Below are positions 24,679 to 33,824 of a DNA stretch of 41,488 nt, piece after piece (position 1 is the first letter of the stretch; every line of letters begins with the position of its first letter). The stretch covers positions 1 through 41,488 of the forward strand of contig NZ_JACHYN010000029.1 in the NCBI RefSeq assembly GCF_014192915.1, in the 5' to 3' direction. The stretch comes from Azospirillum sp. OGB3. GTDB lineage: Bacteria; Pseudomonadota; Alphaproteobacteria; Azospirillales; Azospirillaceae. Both the position numbers and the translations under genes were made by a program. Below the pieces are notes generated by a model. That model saw only the letters and a list, made by a program, of their open reading frames with translations, was not told the DNA's origin and did no database searches.

Positions 24679-25128
24679 ATGAGTCCGGTGAACGGAAAAC
24701 GAGTGGGATTTGCCGGCGCGCTGGCGCTGGCGCTGCTGGTCGCGGGATGCGCGGACAAGCCGCGCGCCGCGCTGGACAGCGTGTCCTTCACGGTCGCCCC
24801 CGCCGCCAACGACACCACGCCGGTCGCCATCGACCTCGTGTCCGTCCGCGACAAGGCGCTGGTGGACAAGCTGGGGGCGCTGACCGCCGCGGAGTGGTTC
24901 GCCCAGCGCGAGCAGTCCATGCGCGACCATCCGACCACGCTCGGCGTGACGAGCTGGGAGCTGGTCCCCGGCCAGACGCTGAAGACGGACCTGCCGCCGG
25001 GCGAGCCGGCCTGGGCCCTGCTGGTCTTCGCCAACTATTCCACGCCGGGGCCGCACCGCCTGCGCGTGCCGGACACACGAACGCTGACCCTCACCGCCGG
25101 GGACAAGGATGTCGAACTGGTTCCGTGA
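24679..25128 (+). CDS. tssJ: TssJ-like outer-membrane lipoprotein
   Basis: Lipoprotein of 149 aa with a lipobox ending in VAGC (Cys24). The mature part has the TssJ beta-sandwich features: NDTTPVAIDLVSVRDKALVDKL near the start (in parts), LGVTSWELVPGQTLKTDL and the closing AWALLVFANYSTPGPHRLRV. It would sit in the inner leaflet of the outer membrane and hold the C-terminal domain of TssM. Sequence is divergent from gamma-proteobacterial TssJ but the order tssJ-K-L-M is the standard one. ATG 24679 gives a well-formed signal peptide. Confidence 0.85.
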   Translation: MSPVNGKRVGFAGALALALLVAGCADKPRAALDSVSFTVAPAANDTTPVAIDLVSVRDKALVDKLGALTAAEWFAQREQSMRDHPTTLGVTSWELVPGQTLKTDLPPGEPAWALLVFANYSTPGPHRLRVPDTRTLTLTAGDKDVELVP

Positions 25129-25155
25129 TGTTCTTCCCTTTGCCGTGAGGATCGC

Positions 25156-26499
25156 ATGACCGAGGCGCGCGACATTCCCGACGCCATCGACTGGCACGAC
25201 GGGATGCTGCTGGCCCCGCAGCATTTCCAGCAGCAGGCGCTGCGGCACGAGCGGCAGCTGACCTACCATGTCCGGCAGGCGCGGCCCTTCCATTGGGGCG
25301 TCGTCCATCTCCAGGTCGACCGGGTGCAGCTCGTCTCCGGGCTGGTCCAGGTGCGCGAGCTGGAGGCGATCCTGCCCGACGGCCTCGTCGTGGACTACCG
25401 CGCCGGGACCGACGAGCCGCTGGAGGTGGACATCTCCGCCTACGCCGACCCGGTGGGGCAGACGCAGATCACCATCCACCTGATCGTTCCCGCCGCCCGC
25501 GGCGACCGCGCGCCGGGACCGGGGGAGACGCCGCGCTACGTCTCGGTCGAGGGCGCGCCGGTCGCCGACCAGCACGGCGGGGAGGAGCTGTCCATCGCCC
25601 GGCTGCGCCCACGGCTGGCCCTGTTCGCCACCACCGGCCCGACGCAGAAGCCGCCGCAGAAGTTCGTCTCCATGCCGATCGCGCAGGCGACCTTCCGCAA
25701 CGACGCCTTCGTGCTGACCGACTTCGTGCCGCCGGCGCTGACCGTGGCCGCCAACGCGCCGCTCGGCCGGCTGGGGGCGGAGGTGGTGCGGCGCGTGCGC
25801 GAGAAGGCGCTGTTCCTGGCCGAGCGTTCCGGCGTCGGCAACGGCAACCCGGCGACCGAGCTGGCCGAGGCGGCGCGTGCGGAGATCCGCAGCCTCGTCA
25901 CCGGCCTGCCGCCGCTGGAGGCGCAGCTCGGCGTCGGTATCTGCCATCCGTTCGACGTCTACCTGTCGCTGTGCACGCTGGCCGGGCATCTGTCGGCCTT
26001 CGCCAGCGGCGCCGTGCCGGCCAAGCTGTCGCGCTACGACCATGACGATCCGATGGCGAGCTTCGGCGAGGTGCGCGACTTCATCCTGCGCATGATCGAT
26101 CGCGTGAAGGAAGGCGTCGCCCGCATCCCCTTCACCTTCGAGGACGGCATGTTCGGGCTGCCGATGGACGAGGCCTGGCTGAAGGGCCGGTTGGTCGTCG
26201 GCGTGCGCGGCCCGGCCTCCGCTCCGGTCAGCGAGGTCGCCGCCTGGATGGAGAACTGCATCGTCGCCTCGCGCTCGCGGCTGGAAACGTTGTCCGGCCT
26301 TCGCGTGAAGGGGGCAGAGCGCGTCGCGCTGGACGACAGCGGCGAGGGTGGTGTGGCCGCCCCGCGCGGCGTGGTGCCGTTCGAGATCAAGGTCGATCCC
26401 CGCTACATCGTCCCCGGCGAGCGGCTGGAGATCTGGAATCCGGACTCGCTGGGCAGCCGCTTCCGCCCCGTCGAGATCACCCTCTTCGTCAGCGCCTGA
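25156..26499 (+). CDS. tssK: TssK, T6SS baseplate-membrane complex linker
   Basis: Trimeric adaptor of 447 aa joining the baseplate to TssL/TssM. The N-terminus IDWHDGMLLAPQHFQQQALRHE (in parts) is a strong family signature, followed by the PFHWGVVHLQVD region, QKFVSMPIAQATFRNDAF and a C-terminal half with VKEGVARIPFTFEDGMF and LPGLRVKGAERVALDD-like sequence (SGLRVKGAERVALDD). Length agrees with the family (about 445). GAGG at 25147-25150 precedes the ATG. It is eight bases before tssL. Confidence 0.95.
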   Translation: MTEARDIPDAIDWHDGMLLAPQHFQQQALRHERQLTYHVRQARPFHWGVVHLQVDRVQLVSGLVQVRELEAILPDGLVVDYRAGTDEPLEVDISAYADPVGQTQITIHLIVPAARGDRAPGPGETPRYVSVEGAPVADQHGGEELSIARLRPRLALFATTGPTQKPPQKFVSMPIAQATFRNDAFVLTDFVPPALTVAANAPLGRLGAEVVRRVREKALFLAERSGVGNGNPATELAEAARAEIRSLVTGLPPLEAQLGVGICHPFDVYLSLCTLAGHLSAFASGAVPAKLSRYDHDDPMASFGEVRDFILRMIDRVKEGVARIPFTFEDGMFGLPMDEAWLKGRLVVGVRGPASAPVSEVAAWMENCIVASRSRLETLSGLRVKGAERVALDDSGEGGVAAPRGVVPFEIKVDPRYIVPGERLEIWNPDSLGSRFRPVEITLFVSA

Positions 26500-26507
26500 G
26501 GCCGGGA

Positions 26508-27392
26508 ATGACCGCCATGCTGCACCGCCGGGACTTGGTCGATCACTTCCTCGCCTTCGCGCGGGAACTCCAGAAGCACCGCGCCGCGGTCGGGGCGGGT
26601 CGTCCCGCCGCCACGGTGGCGAAGCCAGAAGGCGCCGCGGGGGAGACGGCGGACAGCCTGCCGGCCTTCCTGACCGAGGACGCCCTCGCCATCCCGGCGC
26701 CCCGCGGTGCCGCCGCGACGGTGCCGGCCCTGGCGCTGGAGCCCGACGCCGAGATCATCATCCGCCGCCTTCAGGATTTCCTGGAGGCTCAGGCGGTGCA
26801 GGTCGGGCGCACCGGCACCGACCTGATGATCAGCCAGCACCGCGAGGCGCAGTACGCCATGGCGGCGCTGGCCGACGACCTGTTCATCCACGATGTGGAG
26901 TGGAACGGGCGGGAGCTGTGGCGCAGCGTGCTGCTGGAGCAGGCGGTGTTCCGCACCCGGCTGGCCGGCGAGCGGGTGTTCGACCGGATGGAGGCGCTGC
27001 TCGCCAGCAACGACCGGCGGCTGGTCCAACTGGCGGCGGTCTATCTCTGCGTGCTCGGCATGGGCTTCAAGGGGCGCTGCCGGGTGCCGGGCGGCGAGTC
27101 CACCCTGCGCGACTACAGCGCCCGCCTGTTTGAATTCATCGCCGGCCGCGAGTCCGAGCTGGGCGCCGGGGTGCTGCCCGGCGGGCGGACGCTGATCCCC
27201 GCCGCCTACGCCTACACGCTGACCGACGGCAAGGCGCGCACGCTGGCGCGCGGGCCCCGCTGGCCGCTGGTGCTGGGGGCCATCGCCGGCCTGTGGCTGG
27301 TGCTGGGTCAGGCGCTCTGGTGGATGTCCACCGCACAGCTTTCCAACGCGGCGGATGCGGTGCTTCAGGCATCGGTCCGCGTGACCCGCTGA
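26508..27392 (+). CDS. tssL: TssL (DotU), T6SS inner-membrane protein without peptidoglycan-binding domain
   Basis: Inner-membrane protein of 294 aa with a DotU-type cytoplasmic domain: EAQYAMAALADDLFIHDVEW, LWRSVLLEQAVFRTRLAGERVFDRM and a conserved YLCVLGMGFKGRCR segment (each quoted in part). A single membrane helix (about 250-272, WPLVLGAIAGLWLVLGQALW) is followed by a short periplasmic tail of about 20 residues. The OmpA-like domain found in long TssL proteins is missing. It contacts TssK and TssM in the membrane complex. Confidence 0.93.
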   Translation: MTAMLHRRDLVDHFLAFARELQKHRAAVGAGRPAATVAKPEGAAGETADSLPAFLTEDALAIPAPRGAAATVPALALEPDAEIIIRRLQDFLEAQAVQVGRTGTDLMISQHREAQYAMAALADDLFIHDVEWNGRELWRSVLLEQAVFRTRLAGERVFDRMEALLASNDRRLVQLAAVYLCVLGMGFKGRCRVPGGESTLRDYSARLFEFIAGRESELGAGVLPGGRTLIPAAYAYTLTDGKARTLARGPRWPLVLGAIAGLWLVLGQALWWMSTAQLSNAADAVLQASVRVTR

Positions 27393-27407
27393 CGGGAGAG
27401 GACGGTC

Positions 27408-30400
27408 ATGGAACTCCTGGCAGCGGTCCTGTCCGGCATCGCCGGCAACCAGATCTGGGTCTTCGCGGGGCTTCTCGTCCTCGTGCTGCTGATCATCGCG
27501 GTGATGGTGGCGATCCTGCTGCGCGCCCGCAACGCCGCACCGCCCGCCCCGGCGGAGCCCGCCGCCCTGCCGCCGCCCGACGCCGCGGTGGAGGAGGGCG
27601 GGGCGGTCCCGGCGCTGGCCGGCACGGCGCCCGACGTCACCATCCGCGACATCCGGCGCCTGTTCCGCGACGGCTTGGCGGCCTATCGCGAGACGCTGTC
27701 GCGCAACGTCTATCTGGTGCCCTGGTACCTGCGCACCGGGGTCGCCGCGTCGGACGACGCCGGCCTGCTGTCCTGCGCGGAGGAGGTGCGCCCCCCGGTG
27801 ACCGCCGAGCGGCACGCCGGCTTCTCCTGGCGCTTCTACGACCGGGCGGTGGTCATCGACGTCGATGATCCCCGCGCCGCCTGGGCCGGCGTGCTGGACC
27901 TGCTGGGCCGCCGCCGCCCGATGCTGCCCGCCGACGGGCTGATCCTGACCGTCCCGCTGGCCGAGCTGGACGACGTGCGCCGCGCCACCGCGCGCGGGAC
28001 GGAGCTGTACGCCCGGCTGTGGGAGATCCAGCGCACGCTGGGCTTCGCCCTGCCGGTCTATGTGGTGGTGACGGGCTGCGAGGATGCCCCCGGCTTCGCG
28101 GCGCTGGCCGAAGCGCTGCCCCCGACCCTGACCGGCGGGATGCTCGGCTGGTCGAGCCCCTACGCGCTGGAGACCGCCTTTTCCCCCGACTTCGTAAGCG
28201 AGGCGCTGCAGTCGCTGGCGGATGGCCTGCTGGCGGTGGAGCTGGAGGTGTTCGGCGCGACGGCCACGCCGGACGGCGCCCCGCTGTTCGCCCTGACCGA
28301 GCGGCTGACCGGGACGGAAGCGGCTTTGCGCGCCCTGCTCGGCACCGCCTTCAAACGCACCGCCTATCAGGAAACGCTCTACGTCCGTGGCCTCTACTTC
28401 ACCGGCCGCCCCGATCCCGACGCGGCGGCGCTGTTCGGGCGCGACCTGCTGAACCGCAAGATCTTCCCCGAGGCCGGCCTGCCCAAGCCGACCCGAGCGC
28501 TGGCCGCGTCCCGCGCGTGGCGCCGCTACTCCTGGCCGGTGGGGACGGGGGTCGCCGCGCTGGCCGCGGTCCTGCTGCTGTGGGTGGGGGTGCAGCGCGC
28601 CTCCACCCTGTCGGACCGGCTGGTTCCGGTCCTGGCCGACATTCCGGGCGGGCTCCAGCAGCTCGCCGACCAGCGCCCGGCGGTCGAGGCCGGGGCGCCG
28701 ATGACCGCCGCCTACGGCGATCCCGCCGCCCGCTTCGTTCAGGGCGTGACGATGCTGCCCACCGACTGGACCTTCAACCCGCTGCCGGCCTCCTGGATCA
28801 GCGGTGTTCCGGATTCGGTGTCGGGCGCGCTGGCCGTCGGTTACCGCCGGCTGGCCCTGTCCACCGTGCGCGACGTCGCCGAGGACCGGCTGCGCCGCCT
28901 GACCCGCGACGGCGGGGTGGGGCCGGCGGGGGCTGGCGCCTTCGAGCGGCTGCGCGCCTTCGCGGGCGAGGTCGGCATCGCCGAGGGGCTGGCCCGCGCC
29001 TACAACAACGTGGACGCCCGCGACCCGGCGCTGCCGCTGGACGAGGTGCTCGACTTCGCGCTGGGCTCCGGCGTGGCGCGCGGCTTCTCGGCGCGGCTGC
29101 ACGGCTGGGAGATCGACCAGCCGCCGGGCGGCACCGCCATCCCGGCGCCGGGACCGGGGGCGCAACGCCCCATCGACCTGACCGCCCACCGGGCCGAGGT
29201 CAGCCGCCGCTTCCGGCAATACGCCGACGCCTATCTGCGCGACCTCGCCATGGGCGGCCTCGCCGCCGCGCGGCTGTCGGTCGCCGCCAGCGAACTGGAG
29301 CTGCTGGCCGGCGGGGCGCGTTCCGGCGCCGACGCGGCGGCGGCCTACGTCGAGGTGCTGTCGAGCCTGGAGGACGCCGCCCGCGGCCTGGGGGCGGAGC
29401 GCGGCGCCTGGATCGGCGCCAACGGCCCCGTCCTGCCGCCGGAGTTCGAGGCGTTGCTTGGCCGGCTGGAGAAGTCCGACCTGCTCGGCCCCAACCTGCG
29501 TGCCGACATCCTGGATCTGGCGCAGCGCCGCTACGACGAGGCGGGCGTCGGTGCCCGCAGCCTGGATTCCGTGATCGGCCGTCTGCTGGAACAGGCGCCG
29601 AATGGCGGCGCCCGGCTGGCCCCGGCGGCGGAGCAGCTTCGCCGCACCCTATCGGTGTGGATGGCCCGCCGCTTCATGAAGACGGACGACAGCGGCGCCC
29701 TGACAATGCCCGCCATGGGCGCCGGCTGGGACCGCGCCGCCCTGGACAGCATCCCGCCGCTGGTCGAGGACTATCTGCTGTTCGACGCCAAGGACCTGCC
29801 GCAGGCGCCGGCCATGCTCCGCACCTCCATGCGGGCGGCGGCGCAGCACCAGCTCCGCCAGGGGGTGGAGCGCATCCTCGCCCGCGCGCTGGCCGGCAGC
29901 CCGGCGGGCGGCGGGGTGGACCGGGCGGGTGGGCTGGCGCAGCTCCGCGCCTCGGCGCACGCGCTGCGCACCGCCTTCCCGGTGCTGGCCGAGACCATGC
30001 AGTCCTTCCGCCAGATCGGGCTGACCACCTCCGCCGACACCATCCGCGACACGGTGGCCCGGCAGGCCAACGCCGTGCTGGCCCAGGCCGACCGGCTGCT
30101 GGAGGGCGACCAGCTCTACCGGCCCGACGCCCACGCCTTGGACGTCTGGGTGGACGGGCCGCTGGTGCCGCACCTGCTGTTCGGGCAAACCACGCCGGCC
30201 GGGCTGGCGCTCTATCTCGGCAACGCCCGGCAGGAGGTGACGGTGCTCGCCCGCGACATTGCCGCCCCGGTGGTGGAGATCCTGGAGCGTCCGGTGATGG
30301 GCGCCGGGACCGGGTCGGGCGCCGCCGCCAAATGGGCGCGCATCATCACCGAGCTGGACAAGTACGACGGCGGGCGCCCGAACAGCTCCCTGGCGCAGCT

Positions 30401-31544
30401 GGAAAAGTTCGTGACGGTGGAGAGCGCCGCGGTGGACGCCGCCGGCTGCCAGAATCTCGGCGCCATCGACGGGGTGCCGGACGACTTCTTCCGCAGCCGT
30501 TTGGCCGAGCTGAAGCAGTGGATCGCCACGCGCTGCGTGCTGGCCGCCGACGCCCGCGTCTACGACGCCTACGTCGACATGGCCGCGTCCTTCAACGAGA
30601 TGCTGGCCGGACGCTTCCCCTTCGCCGCCGCCGCCGTACCGGGCGAGGACGCCGACCCGGCGGCGGTCCGCGCCTTCTACGAGCGGTTCGACGCGCGGTC
30701 GGCCTTCGTGCTGGAGGGGCTGCGCCGCGGCGAGCGTTTCGGCACCGCCGGGCGCGAGGCGCTCCGCTTCGTGGAGACGATGGAGCGGGCCCGCCCGCTG
30801 CTGATCGCCGCGGTGACCCCGGACCAGAGCGGCGGCTTGGCGCTCGACCCCGCCTTCCGCGTCAACCGCGGGCGTGAGGCCGGGGGCAGCGACATCATCG
30901 AATGGAAGCTCGCCACGCCGAACGGCGCCCTGTCCAGCGTGCTGCCGCGCACGCCGCTGCGCTGGTATCCGGGCGACAAGCTGAGCGTGACGCTGCGCTG
31001 GGCCAAGGACGGCACGGTGCTGCCGGTCTCCGGCGTCGGTGCCGGGGCGTCGGTGGACGGCCCCTCGCTGCGCTTCGACTATGACGGCCCCTGGGCGCTG
31101 TTCGCACTGGCCGCCCGGCAGGCTGCGCCGCAGCGTGACCGCCGCCCCGGCCCGGACACCGATCCGCTGCTGCTGTTCGAAGCCACGGCCAGCGGCCCGG
31201 TCAAGGACGCCGCCGTTGCTGCCCCGCTGCCGATCGCTCCGGCCGTGCAGGCGGCGCCGCAACCCGTGGTGAAGCCCAACGTGCGGGTGTTCATGACGCT
31301 GGCGGTCAAGCGCACCGTCCTGTCCGACGGCAAGCCGCCGCGCGAGGAGAAGGTGGCCGTGCCGGCGCTGCCCGCGCAGGCGCCGCCGCTGGCCCCGGTC
31401 GGCAGCATGCGGCGGATGCCGGGCTTGGCCGGATGGCCGGCGCCCTCCGGGGCGGTGGCTCCTGCGGACCGCGCCTTCTTCGATCTGGGAACTCCGCCGT
31501 CCCAGCCCCCGATGCTCCGCCCCGCGGCCCAACGCTTCCCGTGA
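27408..31544 (+). CDS. tssM: TssM (IcmF), T6SS inner-membrane channel component
   Basis: Large inner-membrane protein of 1378 aa, longer than the usual 1100-1200. A membrane segment (about 15-38) is followed by the cytoplasmic NTPase-like domain, a further membrane segment (about 380-400, VGTGVAALAAVLLLWVGVQ) and a long periplasmic part that reaches TssJ. In the NTPase domain the P-loop is degenerate: where many TssM proteins have GPPGAGKT after PWYL, this one has GVAASDDAG (111-119), so nucleotide binding is unlikely. The final 120 residues form a Pro/Ala-rich tail. It starts 15 bases after tssL and its stop overlaps a possible GTG start of tssA. Confidence 0.93.
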   Translation: MELLAAVLSGIAGNQIWVFAGLLVLVLLIIAVMVAILLRARNAAPPAPAEPAALPPPDAAVEEGGAVPALAGTAPDVTIRDIRRLFRDGLAAYRETLSRNVYLVPWYLRTGVAASDDAGLLSCAEEVRPPVTAERHAGFSWRFYDRAVVIDVDDPRAAWAGVLDLLGRRRPMLPADGLILTVPLAELDDVRRATARGTELYARLWEIQRTLGFALPVYVVVTGCEDAPGFAALAEALPPTLTGGMLGWSSPYALETAFSPDFVSEALQSLADGLLAVELEVFGATATPDGAPLFALTERLTGTEAALRALLGTAFKRTAYQETLYVRGLYFTGRPDPDAAALFGRDLLNRKIFPEAGLPKPTRALAASRAWRRYSWPVGTGVAALAAVLLLWVGVQRASTLSDRLVPVLADIPGGLQQLADQRPAVEAGAPMTAAYGDPAARFVQGVTMLPTDWTFNPLPASWISGVPDSVSGALAVGYRRLALSTVRDVAEDRLRRLTRDGGVGPAGAGAFERLRAFAGEVGIAEGLARAYNNVDARDPALPLDEVLDFALGSGVARGFSARLHGWEIDQPPGGTAIPAPGPGAQRPIDLTAHRAEVSRRFRQYADAYLRDLAMGGLAAARLSVAASELELLAGGARSGADAAAAYVEVLSSLEDAARGLGAERGAWIGANGPVLPPEFEALLGRLEKSDLLGPNLRADILDLAQRRYDEAGVGARSLDSVIGRLLEQAPNGGARLAPAAEQLRRTLSVWMARRFMKTDDSGALTMPAMGAGWDRAALDSIPPLVEDYLLFDAKDLPQAPAMLRTSMRAAAQHQLRQGVERILARALAGSPAGGGVDRAGGLAQLRASAHALRTAFPVLAETMQSFRQIGLTTSADTIRDTVARQANAVLAQADRLLEGDQLYRPDAHALDVWVDGPLVPHLLFGQTTPAGLALYLGNARQEVTVLARDIAAPVVEILERPVMGAGTGSGAAAKWARIITELDKYDGGRPNSSLAQLEKFVTVESAAVDAAGCQNLGAIDGVPDDFFRSRLAELKQWIATRCVLAADARVYDAYVDMAASFNEMLAGRFPFAAAAVPGEDADPAAVRAFYERFDARSAFVLEGLRRGERFGTAGREALRFVETMERARPLLIAAVTPDQSGGLALDPAFRVNRGREAGGSDIIEWKLATPNGALSSVLPRTPLRWYPGDKLSVTLRWAKDGTVLPVSGVGAGASVDGPSLRFDYDGPWALFALAARQAAPQRDRRPGPDTDPLLLFEATASGPVKDAAVAAPLPIAPAVQAAPQPVVKPNVRVFMTLAVKRTVLSDGKPPREEKVAVPALPAQAPPLAPVGSMRRMPGLAGWPAPSGAVAPADRAFFDLGTPPSQPPMLRPAAQRFP

Positions 31545-31552
31545 GCAGCCAA

Positions 31553-32653
31553 ATGACCGCATCCCACCCGCTGATCGACATCGGCGCCCTGCTCCAGCCC
31601 ATCCCCGGCGACGACCCGGCGGGCGACGACCTGCGCCATGGCCCGGAATTCGACGCGCTGACCGAGGCGCGCCGGATGGACGACGATCTCGACCAGGGCA
31701 TCTGGCAGACCACCGTCAAGAAGGCCGACTGGAAGGGCGTCGTCCAGCAGTCTTCGGACCTGTTGACGACCCGCACCAAGGACCTCCAGGTCGCGGCGTG
31801 GCTGGTCCAGGCGCTGGGCCACCTGCATGGTCCGGCGGGGTTGGCGCCGGGACTCCTGCTGGTCCACGGGCTGGTCGAGGATTTCTGGGACGGCCTCTAC
31901 CCGCGCCTGGACGACGGCGACCCGGAGCCGCGGCTGGCGCCGCTGGTCTGGCTGGACAGCCAGCTGTCGCGCGATCTGATGGCGACCGCCATCACCCAGC
32001 CGGGGCCGCACACCGACGAAACTCACCGCTTCCAGGACTGGCAGAACGCGCAGCGCCTGCGCAAGCTCGCCACCCGCGACCCGCGCGCCTTCCACGCGGC
32101 GGTCGATGACGGGGAGGTGACGGTCGAGCAGATCCTCGCCGCGCAGGACCGCACGCCGCCGGACTTCTACCAGACCCAGCACGGTCATCTGCGCGACACG
32201 GTAACGGCGGTGCGCACCCTGGCGGCGGAACTGGACGCCGTGGCCGGGCGCGCCGCCCCCGGCTTCAGCCAGCTTTTGAAAACTCTGGAAAGCCTGATCC
32301 AGTTCCACCGCGAAGCGCTCGCCAAGCGCGGCATCGATCCGGACGGCGCCTCCGCCGCGGCGGAGGAGGCCGAAGGCGAGGAGGGGGCCACCATCGACGC
32401 GTCCGCCGAGATCATCCCCGCCGCCGCCTTCGCCCGCCCCGGCGGGCCGCGGACCCGGCAGGAAGCCTACGCGATGCTGCACCAGATCGCCGATTTCCTG
32501 GCGCGGGAGGAGCCGCACAGCCCGACCTCCTACCTCGTTCGCCGCGCCGCCGCCTGGGGGAACCTGTCCCTGCCGGAGCTGTACGCCGAACTGCTGGGCG
32601 ATCGCGGCGAGGTCGGACGGATCTTCGGTCTTCTGCGGCTTGAGGAGCGCTGA
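31553..32653 (+). CDS. tssA: TssA, T6SS assembly cap/chaperone (ImpA N-terminal domain)
   Basis: Protein of 366 aa with the ImpA-type N-terminal domain: LLQPIPGDDPAGDDLRHGPEFDAL (in parts), EARRMDDDLDQGIW, KKADWKGVVQQSSDLLTTRTKDLQVAAWL (in parts) and FWDGLYPRLDDGDPEPRLAPL. A charged Ala/Glu linker (about 268-290) leads to a C-terminal helical domain with EAYAMLHQIADFLAREEPHSPTSYLVRRA (in parts). It recruits baseplate parts and caps the growing tail. A GTG at 31541 would add four residues and overlap the tssM stop as GTGA, the junction style used elsewhere in this cluster, so it is a serious alternative start. Confidence 0.93.
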   Translation: MTASHPLIDIGALLQPIPGDDPAGDDLRHGPEFDALTEARRMDDDLDQGIWQTTVKKADWKGVVQQSSDLLTTRTKDLQVAAWLVQALGHLHGPAGLAPGLLLVHGLVEDFWDGLYPRLDDGDPEPRLAPLVWLDSQLSRDLMATAITQPGPHTDETHRFQDWQNAQRLRKLATRDPRAFHAAVDDGEVTVEQILAAQDRTPPDFYQTQHGHLRDTVTAVRTLAAELDAVAGRAAPGFSQLLKTLESLIQFHREALAKRGIDPDGASAAAEEAEGEEGATIDASAEIIPAAAFARPGGPRTRQEAYAMLHQIADFLAREEPHSPTSYLVRRAAAWGNLSLPELYAELLGDRGEVGRIFGLLRLEER

Positions 32654-32656
32654 GCC

Positions 32657-33214
32657 ATGCCCCGCATCCTGCTCGACTACCCCGGCATCAAGGGCGAGTC
32701 GCTGATCCGCAATTACAAGAATTTGGCCGACTGCGTCAGCTTCGACCTGTCGTCGGGCAAGCGCGAGGTCGGCGGCTTCAATTACGACGACCCGATCGAG
32801 GACAACTCCTACGTCGGCAGCCGCAAGGCGCAGAAGCAGGACAAGCTCGGCGTTGACAGCCTGAAGCTGGAGCGCCACTTCGACCTCGCCTCGCCCAAGC
32901 TGATGCAGGCAGCCTTCGATCCGCAGAAGAAGGACGTCACCGCGACGATCCACTTCTTCCGCACCTTCGCGCAGCTTCAGGGTGGCGAGTATTTCGGCGA
33001 GAGCGACATCTTCGCCGAGCCGTACCTGACCATCATCCTGAAGAACACGCAGATTACCGAATACGTGCTGTCGATCGACGACGATGACAGCAGCAACGGC
33101 ACCGAGACTATCTCGCTGGCCTTCGACCAGCTGCAGATGACCTACCAGCACCAGATCGACGGCCGGAAAATCGGCCAAATCCGTGGCGATATCACTTTGG
33201 CGAGCAAGTCATGA
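32657..33214 (+). CDS. hcp2: Hcp-like protein, copy 2
   Basis: Second Hcp-family protein, 185 aa. It starts MPRILLDYPGIKGESL, keeps DSLKLERHFDLASPKLMQA (compare LERKWDRASPKLI in copy 1), and ends with LAFDQLQMTYQHQ, the usual final strand. It is longer than copy 1 by insertions near 30-60 (EVGGFNYDDPIEDNSYVGSRKAQ in parts) and otherwise differs strongly, so the two are not recent duplicates. It may form mixed or alternative tubes with a different effector range. It starts three bases after tssA and overlaps the next gene as ATGA (33211-33214). Confidence 0.9.
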   Translation: MPRILLDYPGIKGESLIRNYKNLADCVSFDLSSGKREVGGFNYDDPIEDNSYVGSRKAQKQDKLGVDSLKLERHFDLASPKLMQAAFDPQKKDVTATIHFFRTFAQLQGGEYFGESDIFAEPYLTIILKNTQITEYVLSIDDDDSSNGTETISLAFDQLQMTYQHQIDGRKIGQIRGDITLASKS

Positions 33215-33798
33215 CCCAGTCGAACCCGTCGGCCCTGACCGGCGACACCACCCTCCTGTCCCGCAACGGCGAGGGGCGCCGCGGTCCGGCGCGCCGGGCC
33301 GAGCATTTCCTGGAGCAGGTGATGTTCCAGAGCCGCTGGCTCCTGGCGCCGCTCTATGTCGGCTTGGTGGGCGCGCTGCTGATGATCGGCTGGCGTTTCG
33401 CGCTGGAACTGGTTCACGCGCTGCCGCTTCTGATTCACGGCACGGAAAACGACATCATTCTGATCGTGCTCGGTTTGGTCGACCTGACGATGGTCGGCAA
33501 CCTCGTGCTGATGGTGATCTTCAGCGGCTACGAGAACTTCGTCTCGAAGATCGACGTCGCCGGCCACGCCGACCGTCCGGAATGGATGGGCAAGCTGGAT
33601 TTCAGCGCGCTGAAGGTGAAGCTGATCGCCAGCATCGTGGCGATCTCCTCCATCCAGATCCTGAAGACCTTCATGAACGTGTCGGAGGTGTCCGACCGTG
33701 ACCTGATGTGGCTGGTCGCCATCCACGTCACCTTCATCGTCTCCGGCGTGCTGCTGGCGACCATGGACGTGCTGGTCAAGAAGAGCCACGCGCACTGA
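33211..33798 (+). CDS. YqhA/UPF0114-family inner-membrane protein
   Basis: Membrane protein of 195 aa of the YqhA family: FLEQVMFQSRWLLAPLYVGL, GLVDLTMVGNLVLMVIFSGYENFVS and the LKVKLIASIVAISSIQILKTFM segment (in parts) are characteristic. Three to four membrane helices are expected (about 44-66, 85-115, 130-150 and 165-190). The family has no settled function. It is translationally coupled to the second hcp by an ATGA overlap, so it is expressed with the T6SS, and is followed 26 bases later by a ligand-gated-channel homologue. Confidence 0.88.
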   Translation: MTQSNPSALTGDTTLLSRNGEGRRGPARRAEHFLEQVMFQSRWLLAPLYVGLVGALLMIGWRFALELVHALPLLIHGTENDIILIVLGLVDLTMVGNLVLMVIFSGYENFVSKIDVAGHADRPEWMGKLDFSALKVKLIASIVAISSIQILKTFMNVSEVSDRDLMWLVAIHVTFIVSGVLLATMDVLVKKSHAH

Positions 33799-33824
33799 CA
33801 TCCGGCAGGAAAGGAGAAGGCATC

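Noticed and set aside
26403..29219. 938-codon open frame on the minus strand
   Set aside because: Mirror of tssL/tssM; composition is typical of antisense reading and no motif or start signal is seen.
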